Shown here piece by piece: positions 56,066 through 64,000 of a stretch of 64,000 nucleotides of DNA. A model generated the notes under the pieces. That model saw nothing but the letters and a program-made list of their open reading frames with translations, did no database searches and was not told the origin of the DNA. Source of the DNA: Rathayibacter oskolensis (GTDB lineage: Bacteria > Actinomycetota > Actinomycetes > Actinomycetales > Microbacteriaceae); assembly GCF_900177245.1 (NCBI RefSeq), contig NZ_FXBM01000001.1, positions 930,001 to 994,000 of the forward strand. The letters are read 5' to 3'. A program made the translations under genes and the position numbers. Every line of letters begins with the position of its first letter. Within the stretch, counting starts at the first letter, position 1.

Positions 56066-56884
56066 TCAGCCGCTCGGAGTCGGAGTCGGAGTGCCGGGCG
56101 GCGTCGGCGCGCCGAACAGCTCCGGCCAGAGCGCGACCGCCAGCGGGTATCCGACGAACGACACGATGTCGATGATCGAGTGCGCGATCACGAGCGGGAG
56201 CGTGCGTCCGAAGCGCTGATAGAACAGCCCGAACACCACGCCCATGATCACGTTCCCGATGAACGGGCCGATGCCCTGGTAGAGGTGGTAGCTGCCCCGG
56301 AGGAGCGCGCTGGCGAACAGGATCCGCCAGCGTCCCCAGCCCAGATCCTCCAGACGCGCGAACAGGTAGCCGACGACGATCACCTCCTCCTGGATCCCCG
56401 CGCGGATCGCGGACAGCACGAGCACGGGGACCGTCCACCAGAGCCAGTCCTCTGGCGCGGCGCTCACCGCCACGGTGATGCCCAGCGCCCGGCCGACGAC
56501 GTAGAGGCCGATGCCCGGGGCTCCGATCGCGACCGCGAGGACGGCGCCCGTCCCGAGGTCCCATCCCGGACGGCGCAGGTCGAGACCGAGGCGGCCGAGG
56601 GGGCGCCCCGAGCTCTGCCAGAGCAGGAAGGCGCAGAGGGCGACGGGCACCAGGTCGAAGAACAGCGCCAGGAGCTGGTAGATCAGGTCGAACACGGGCC
56701 GGTCGCTGAGGGATCCGTTGATGGTCGCCGTCTGGTCGCCGAGCGCGGTCGGCCCGGTCAGCTTGTTGGTGATCGAGACGATCGAGTAGACGGCCGACGC
56801 GCCGAGCGAGAGCCCCAGCACCAGGAGGATCTCGGCCCTGATCCGCCGCCTCGACGGGGTGCTTCCTGGAAGGTCGATGGACAC
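56066..56884 (-). CDS. CPBP family intramembrane metalloprotease
   Basis: 272-residue membrane protein with about eight hydrophobic segments. The CPBP/CAAX-protease motifs are present: motif 1 EE within AGIQEEVIVVGYLFARLE, motif 2 as RGSYHLYQGIGPF, and motif 3 HSIIDIV. These place Glu-Glu and His residues at a probable metal site. Family members process prenylated proteins or give immunity to bacteriocins; no specific role can be chosen here. The proline-rich C-terminus (PTPPGTPTPTPSG) is disordered. ATG 56884. Confidence 0.87.
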   Translation of the reverse strand: MSIDLPGSTPSRRRIRAEILLVLGLSLGASAVYSIVSITNKLTGPTALGDQTATINGSLSDRPVFDLIYQLLALFFDLVPVALCAFLLWQSSGRPLGRLGLDLRRPGWDLGTGAVLAVAIGAPGIGLYVVGRALGITVAVSAAPEDWLWWTVPVLVLSAIRAGIQEEVIVVGYLFARLEDLGWGRWRILFASALLRGSYHLYQGIGPFIGNVIMGVVFGLFYQRFGRTLPLVIAHSIIDIVSFVGYPLAVALWPELFGAPTPPGTPTPTPSG

Positions 56885-57156
56885 CGGCCGGATCCTTTCG
56901 AAACTTCGATGATGTGCGTGATGGCGCCCCTGGACGCACGATTCATGCGGAACGACGCAAGGATTCCACCTCCCGGTTACCGCTGTGTAACGGTTCCCAC
57001 ATGCTTTTGCAGAGATAGCGAGTCAATACATAGTCTCGTGCAAGGCATTCGCGCGGTGGCCAACAGTCCTCGTGCGCCGACGCCGTCGCCACGCGCACGG
57101 CCCTCTCCGCGTCAGGGAAACCACTTCTCGCGCGCCCCCACATCACTGGAGGAATA

Positions 57157-58776
57157 GTGAAAATCAGACGATTCGGCCTCGGAGCTCTGGCGCTCGTCGC
57201 CGCGAGCACGCTGGTCCTGGCGGGCTGCACCAGCTCGGGCGACACCGGAGGCGGTGACGCGGCAGGCGACTCCGCCGCCATCATCACCACCAACGGCTCC
57301 GAGCCGCAGAACCCGCTGGTTCCGACGAACACCAACGAGGTGGGCGGCGGCAAGATCCTCGACGAGATCTTCGCCGGCCTCTACTACTACGACGCCGACG
57401 GTGCCGCCGTTGCGGACCTCGCGGAGTCGGTCGAGTCGGACGACGCTCAGAACTACACCATCACGATCCAGTCGGGCCGCACCTTCACCAACGGTGAGGA
57501 GATCACCGCGCAGTCGTTCGTCGACGCGTGGAACTACGGAGCCAAGTACTCGAACGAGCAGCTCCAGAGCTACTTCTTCGAGGACATCGAGGGCTTCAGC
57601 TACGAGGAGGACACCGAGCTCACGGGCCTGAAGGTCGTCGACGACACCACCTTCACCGTCGCCCTCACCTCGCCCAAGTCCGACTTCCCGCAGCGCCTGG
57701 GCTACTCGGCCTACTACCCGCTGCCCAGCGTCGCCTACGACGACATGGACGCCTTCGGTGAGAACCCGATCGGCAACGGCCCCTACATGCTCGACGGCGA
57801 CGGCGCGTGGCAGCACGACGTGCAGATCGACCTCGTCGTGAACCCCGACTACGACGGACCCCGCGTCCCGGTCAACGGCGGCATCTCGATCGTGTTCTAC
57901 GCGACCCAGGACGCCTCCTACGCCGACCTCCTCGCCGGCAACGTCGACGTGGTCGACCAGATCCCGGACTCGGCGTTCGGCACCTTCGAGAGCGACCTCG
58001 GCGACCGTGCGGTCAACCAGCCCGCGGCCGTGTTCCAGTCCTTCACCATCCCGGAGCGCCTCGAGCACTTCAGCGGTGAAGAGGGCCAGCTGCGCCGTCA
58101 GGCGATCTCGATGTCGATCAACCGCGAGGAGATCACCGACGTGATCTTCGAGGGCACCCGCACCCCCGCCTCCGACTTCACCTCCCCGGTGATCGACGGC
58201 TGGAGCGACTCCCTCGAGGGCGCCGACGTGCTCGCGTACAACCCCGACGAGGCCAAGGCGCTGTGGGCTCAGGCCGACGCGATCAGCCCGTGGAGCGGCA
58301 CCTTCTCGATCGCCTACAACGCCGACGGCGGCCACCAGGGCTGGGTCGACGCGGTCATGAACTCGGTCAAGAACACCCTCGGGATCGACGCCTCCGGTGT
58401 CGCCTACCCGACCTTCGCCGAGGCCCGCACGCTCATCGTGGACCGCACGATCGAGACCGCGTTCCGCACCGGATGGCAGGCCGACTACCCCGGTCTGTAC
58501 AACTTCCTCGGACCGCTGTACGCGACCAACGCCTCCTCGAACGACGGTGACTACTCCAGCCCCGAGTTCGACCAGCTCCTGCAGGACGGCTCGGCCGAGA
58601 CCGACCTCGACACCGCGAACGAGGACTACCAGAAGGCTCAGGAGGTCCTGCTGAAGGACCTGCCCGCGGTCCCGCTCTGGTACTCCAACGTGACCGGTGG
58701 ATACGGCGAGTCCGTGTCCAACGTAGAGTTCGGCTGGAACTCGGTTCCGCTGTTCTACCAGATCACCAAGAGCTGA
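57157..58776 (+). CDS. peptide ABC transporter substrate-binding lipoprotein (family 5)
   Basis: 539-residue OppA/DppA-type lipoprotein. The signal peptide ends in a lipobox, LVLAGC (Cys about residue 24), followed by a Gly/Asp-rich linker. The binding fold includes GGKILDEIFAGLYYYD, GRTFTNGEEITAQSFVDAWNYG and IGNGPYMLDG. GTG 57157 is preceded by GGAGGA. First gene of a five-protein-domain import operon; a strong hairpin follows the stop, likely giving more binding protein than permease. Confidence 0.93.
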   Translation: MKIRRFGLGALALVAASTLVLAGCTSSGDTGGGDAAGDSAAIITTNGSEPQNPLVPTNTNEVGGGKILDEIFAGLYYYDADGAAVADLAESVESDDAQNYTITIQSGRTFTNGEEITAQSFVDAWNYGAKYSNEQLQSYFFEDIEGFSYEEDTELTGLKVVDDTTFTVALTSPKSDFPQRLGYSAYYPLPSVAYDDMDAFGENPIGNGPYMLDGDGAWQHDVQIDLVVNPDYDGPRVPVNGGISIVFYATQDASYADLLAGNVDVVDQIPDSAFGTFESDLGDRAVNQPAAVFQSFTIPERLEHFSGEEGQLRRQAISMSINREEITDVIFEGTRTPASDFTSPVIDGWSDSLEGADVLAYNPDEAKALWAQADAISPWSGTFSIAYNADGGHQGWVDAVMNSVKNTLGIDASGVAYPTFAEARTLIVDRTIETAFRTGWQADYPGLYNFLGPLYATNASSNDGDYSSPEFDQLLQDGSAETDLDTANEDYQKAQEVLLKDLPAVPLWYSNVTGGYGESVSNVEFGWNSVPLFYQITKS

Positions 58777-58790
58777 CATCAGACACGACG

Positions 58791-58838
58791 GGCGCTTCGC
58801 CCGTGGGACGGCATCGCCGTTCCCACGGGCGGAGCGCC
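58791..58838 (+). terminator. intra-operon hairpin after the binding-protein gene
   Basis: 18-base stem (GGCGCTTCGCCCGTGGGA with 58821-58838, one G-T pair) around a 12-base loop, then TT. It lies 15 bases after the stop and 59 bases before the permease gene, so it probably causes partial termination or stabilises the upstream mRNA. Confidence 0.8.
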
Positions 58839-58896
58839 TTGTCAGGTCACGATCGAATGAGGTCCTCCATGCGACACCGGAACAGGCAGGGCTGAC

Positions 58897-59826
58897 GTGC
58901 TCGCCTACATCGTCCGACGCATCCTGCAAGCCGTTCCCGTCCTGATCGGAACAACGTTCCTGATCTACTTCATGGTCTTCGCCATGCCCGGGAACCCGCT
59001 CCTCTCGCTCTTCGGCGACAAGACGCCGAACGCGGCACTGCTCGCGCGCCTCGAGGAGCAGTACCACCTGAACGAGCCGTTCATCGTCCAGTACCTGTAC
59101 TACCTCGGCGGCGTCGTCCGCGGCGACTTCGGCATCTCGTTCTCCGGTCAGCCGGTCAACGACATCCTCGCCCGCACCTTCCCCGTCACCCTCACCCTGG
59201 CGATGATGGCGATCATCATCGAGATCGTCGTCGCCCTGACCATCGGCCTGATCAGCGGTCTCCGGAAGGGCTCGTTCTTCGACGCGAGCGCGCTGGTCGT
59301 CAGCCTCCTCCTGGTCTCGGTCCCGATCTTCGTGCTCTGCTTCATCGCGCAGTCGTTCTTCGCCGTGCAGCTCGGATGGTTCCCGCCGACGGTGGGCGGT
59401 CAGGCCACCTTCGGGCGCCTGCTGCTGCCCGCGATCGTGCTCGCGCTGTTCGTGGTCGCCTCCGCGATCCGCCTGACGCGCGGCTCGGTCATCGAGACCG
59501 CGGGCTCCGACTTCGTGCGCACCGCCTACAGCAAGGGCCTCACGCGCCGCCGCGTCGTCCCCGTGCACATCCTGCGCAACTCGCTCATCCCCGTCACGAC
59601 CCAGTTCGGCGCCGACTTCGGCCTCCTGATCGTCGGCGCGACCGTGACCGAGGGCATCTTCAACGTTCCCGGAGTCGGGAACACGCTCTACCAGGCGATC
59701 ATCCGAGGGGAGCGACCGACCGTCGTCTCCTTCGTCACGGTCATGGTGCTGTTCTACCTCGTGGTGAACATCCTCGTCGACCTGCTCTACGCCGTACTCG
59801 ACCCGAGGATCCGCTATGCCAAATGA
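58897..59826 (+). CDS. oligopeptide ABC transporter permease (DppB/OppB type)
   Basis: 309-residue inner-membrane permease with six predicted helices. The N-terminus MLAYIVRRILQAVPVLIGTTFLIY and LNEPFIVQYLYYLGG are classic for the B subunit; the cytoplasmic coupling (EAA) loop is RTAYSKGLTRRRVVPVHILRNSLIPV. GTG 58897. The 3' end overlaps the next permease gene by 11 bases. Confidence 0.94.
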   Translation: MLAYIVRRILQAVPVLIGTTFLIYFMVFAMPGNPLLSLFGDKTPNAALLARLEEQYHLNEPFIVQYLYYLGGVVRGDFGISFSGQPVNDILARTFPVTLTLAMMAIIIEIVVALTIGLISGLRKGSFFDASALVVSLLLVSVPIFVLCFIAQSFFAVQLGWFPPTVGGQATFGRLLLPAIVLALFVVASAIRLTRGSVIETAGSDFVRTAYSKGLTRRRVVPVHILRNSLIPVTTQFGADFGLLIVGATVTEGIFNVPGVGNTLYQAIIRGERPTVVSFVTVMVLFYLVVNILVDLLYAVLDPRIRYAK

Positions 59827-60780
59827 GACTCCCGGCGGCGCCCGCTCGGCCCGCCGCATCGATCACTTCGTGGCTCCGCTCGAGGACACGCCGATCGCGT
59901 CGATCGACGCCGTCAACCTCGACGAGAAGCCCAGCAACCTCTGGACCGACGCGTGGCGCGATCTCCGCCACCGCCCGATGTTCTGGATCTCCGGCGCGCT
60001 GATCCTCCTGATCATCGCGGTGGCCCTGCTGCCCGGCCTGTTCACCTCGGTCGACCCGAGGCAGTGCGCCCTCTCGTTCAGCAACCAGGGCCCGTCGGCC
60101 GGTCACCCGCTCGGCTACACCAAGCAGGGGTGCGACGTGTACTCGCGGATCATCCACGGCACGTCGACCTCGCTGACCGTCGGTCTGATCGTGATCCTGA
60201 TCACGACGATCACCGGTGTGATCGGAGGCGCCCTCGCCGGCTTCTTCGGCGGCTGGGTGGACACCGTGATCATGCGCGCGGGCGACATCTTCTTCTCGAT
60301 CCCCTACATCCTCGCGGCGGTCGTGATCATGTCGGTCTTCTCGGCGTACCGGAACGTCTTCGTCATCGCGCTCGCGATCGGGGCGTTCGCCTGGCCCACC
60401 ACGGCGCGCGTCCTGCGCTCGGAGGTCCTGCGCGTCAAGCAGTCCGACTTCGTCGGAGCGGCGACGGCCACCGGACTGTCCCGGATGGCGATCCTGTTCC
60501 GCCACGTGATGCCCAACTCCATCGCCCCCGTGATCGTCGTCACGACGATCTCGCTCGGCGCGGCGATCACCGCGGAGGCGACCCTGTCGTTCCTCGGCGT
60601 AGGCCTCCCCGGCGACGTGATGTCGTGGGGCAACGACATCAGCCAGGCCCAGCGCGATCTGCGGACCAACCCGCAGACGCTGATCTACCCCTCCATCGCG
60701 CTGACCGTGACCGTGCTGAGCTTCATCCTCCTGGGCGAGTCGCTCCGCGACGCGCTCGACCCGAAGGCGAGGGCCCTCCG

Positions 60781-60784
<4 letters not shown>
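59816..60784 (+). CDS. oligopeptide ABC transporter permease (DppC/OppC type)
   Basis: 322-residue second permease. An N-terminal cytoplasmic stretch of about 50 residues with NLWTDAWRDLRHRP precedes the first helix; the periplasmic loop contains SNQGPSAGHPLGYTKQGCDVYSRIIHGT; the coupling loop is GAATATGLSRMAILFRHVMPNS. ATG 59816 overlaps dppB-like, and its stop overlaps the ATPase gene as ATGA. Confidence 0.94.
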
Positions 60785-62517
<1,733 letters not shown>

Positions 62518-62524
62518 CCAGCGC

Positions 62525-62599
62525 CGACGAGGGGCCCCGATCCCCGCCGAGAGAGCCCGCCGCGCGGGCGCCTCCGGTGGAGAACGGGGCCCCTCGTCG
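62525..62599 (+). terminator. terminator of the peptide transporter operon
   Basis: Perfect 15-base arms, CGACGAGGGGCCCCG and its complement at 62585-62599, enclosing GC-rich sequence, followed by TT. Confidence 0.8.
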
Positions 62600-62670
62600 T
62601 TCCGCGGTGCGCCTGCGGTACGATGGATGGTCCCCCTTACTGCACGAGAACACGAGACGAGTCCGTTCAC

Positions 62671-64000
62671 ATGGCAAGTGCCACCCGCTCCGACCTGCGC
62701 AACGTCGCGATCGTCGCCCACGTCGACCATGGCAAGACCACGCTGGTCGACGCCATGCTCAAGCAGACGAACTCCTTCGACGCGCACGCCCACGTGGACG
62801 AGCGCGCGATGGACTCGAACGAGCTCGAGCGCGAGAAGGGCATCACGATCCTCGCGAAGAACACAGCTGTCTCGTACAGCGGCAAGCACGCGATCGACGG
62901 CCCCATCACCATCAACGTGATCGACACCCCAGGCCACGCCGACTTCGGTGGCGAGGTCGAGCGCGGCCTCTCCATGGTCGACGGCGTCTGCCTCCTGGTC
63001 GACGCGTCGGAGGGCCCCCTCCCGCAGACCCGCTTCGTGCTCCGCAAGGCGCTCGAGGCGAAGCTCCCCGTCATCCTGCTGGTCAACAAGACCGACCGCC
63101 CCGACGCGCGCATCGACGAGGTCGTCGCCGAGAGCCAGGACCTCCTGCTCGGCCTCGCCTCCGACATGGCGGACGACGTCCCCGACCTCGACCTCGACGC
63201 GATCCTCGACGTCCCCGTCGTCTACGCCTCCGGCAAGGCGGGCCGCGCGTCCTCGAACAAGCCCGAGAACGGCACCCTGCCCGACGCCGAAGACCTCGAG
63301 CCGCTCTTCGAGGCGATCCTCAAGCACATCCCCGCGCCGACCTACGAGGACGACGCGCCCCTCCAGGCCCACGTCACGAACCTCGACGCGTCGCCGTTCC
63401 TCGGCCGCCTCGCCCTCCTCCGCGTCTTCAACGGCACGATCAAGAAGGGGCAGACCGTCGCCTGGGTTCACCACGACGGCACCCACACCAACGCCCGCAT
63501 CACCGAGCTGCTGATCACCAAGGCGCTCGACCGCTACCCGGCCGAGTCGGCGGGCCCCGGCGACATCGTCGCGATCGCGGGCTTCCCCGAGATCACGATC
63601 GGCGAGACCATCGCCGACCCGGAGGACATCCGACCGCTGCCGGCCATCACGGTCGACGACCCGGCGATCTCGATGACGATCGGCACCAACACCTCGCCGC
63701 TCGTCGGCAAAGTCAAGGGCCACAAGCTCACCGCGCGCATGGTGAAGGACCGGCTCGACCGCGAGCTGATCGGAAACGTGTCGCTCAAGGTCCTCGACAT
63801 CGGCCGCCCCGACTCGTGGGAGGTCCAGGGCCGCGGCGAGCTCGCGCTCGCGATCCTCGTCGAGCAGATGCGCCGCGAGGGCTTCGAGCTCACGGTCGGC
63901 AAGCCCCAGGTGGTCACCCGCCAGGTCGACGGCAAGGTGCACGAGCCCTTCGAGCACCTGACCATCGACGCTCCGGAGGAGTACCTCGGCGCGATCACGC
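62671..64000 (+). CDS. typA: translational GTPase TypA/BipA (cut by window end)
   Basis: First 443 residues of a ribosome-associated GTPase. G1 is AHVDHGKTTL (about residues 16-25), G3 is DTPGHADFGGEVER, and G4 is NKTDRPDA. REKGITILAKNTAV is the switch I region with the TypA-specific spelling. Domain II (about 215-300) and the start of domain III follow, through VQGRGELALAILVEQMRREGFEL; the C-terminal BipA-specific domain lies outside the window. ATG 62671. A TACGAT at 62619-62624 may be the promoter -10 element. It acts in ribosome assembly and stress adaptation. Confidence 0.95.
   Translation, partial: MASATRSDLRNVAIVAHVDHGKTTLVDAMLKQTNSFDAHAHVDERAMDSNELEREKGITILAKNTAVSYSGKHAIDGPITINVIDTPGHADFGGEVERGLSMVDGVCLLVDASEGPLPQTRFVLRKALEAKLPVILLVNKTDRPDARIDEVVAESQDLLLGLASDMADDVPDLDLDAILDVPVVYASGKAGRASSNKPENGTLPDAEDLEPLFEAILKHIPAPTYEDDAPLQAHVTNLDASPFLGRLALLRVFNGTIKKGQTVAWVHHDGTHTNARITELLITKALDRYPAESAGPGDIVAIAGFPEITIGETIADPEDIRPLPAITVDDPAISMTIGTNTSPLVGKVKGHKLTARMVKDRLDRELIGNVSLKVLDIGRPDSWEVQGRGELALAILVEQMRREGFELTVGKPQVVTRQVDGKVHEPFEHLTIDAPEEYLGAIT

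Overview
The window is a 64 kb piece of a high-GC actinobacterial chromosome. It has strong G/C third-position bias, many GTG starts, a mycothiol S-conjugate amidase (Mca), and two copies of a palindromic intergenic repeat of a type I associate with Microbacteriaceae. A Rathayibacter-, Clavibacter- or Leifsonia-like organism fits best, but the genus cannot be fixed from sequence reading alone. I found no tRNA, rRNA, insertion sequence or CRISPR array.

The left part (about 1-28.8 kb) is mostly conserved housekeeping sequence. It runs: ABC ATPase, AI-2E-type permease, threonine ammonia-lyase, GreA, DUF4307 protein, Mca, small membrane protein, HlyIII-like protein, short-chain isoprenyl transferase, PIN-PhoH protein, fumarase, carbonic anhydrase, DUF4245 protein, XseB, XseA, IspH, class II aldolase, GlpX, RmuC and YchF. 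From memory, many of these lie in a similar order in Mycobacterium tuberculosis (about Rv1080c-Rv1112). Lineage-specific genes sit between them: a class V aminotransferase-like enzyme, an acyl-CoA dehydrogenase, a prepilin peptidase, a FAD monooxygenase, and two paralogous secreted proteins, one carrying cell-wall-binding repeats.

Directly after ychF the sequence changes character (28.8-33.1 kb). Base composition becomes more AT-rich, codon use is mixed and there are long non-coding stretches. This accessory island carries a GIY-YIG nuclease, a ParB-like protein with a helical C-terminal domain that looks HEPN-like, and a D12-class DNA adenine methyltransferase. It is the best candidate here for an undescribed restriction or defence module.

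From 33.1 kb the chromosomal style returns: a DUF2510 protein, small hypotheticals, an SDR, DUF2277 and PPK2. A natural-product locus follows (36.7-44.3 kb) with a 4'-phosphopantetheinyl transferase, an M1 peptidase, a 1315-residue Pls/PosA-type membrane NRPS (the epsilon-poly-lysine synthetase family) and an MFS exporter. Together they suggest a secreted cationic homopolymer with a cognate peptidase.

Next is an NAD-biosynthesis operon (nrtR-nadA-nadB-nadC-nifS) with a clear palindromic operator, facing away from a glycine-cleavage operon (gcvT-gcvH-gcvP) led by a tandem glycine riboswitch. The right end has an AbiEi/DUF559-type gene between related palindromes, a CPBP protease, a complete oligopeptide ABC importer operon with an internal hairpin after the binding-protein gene, and typA/bipA, which is cut by the window edge.
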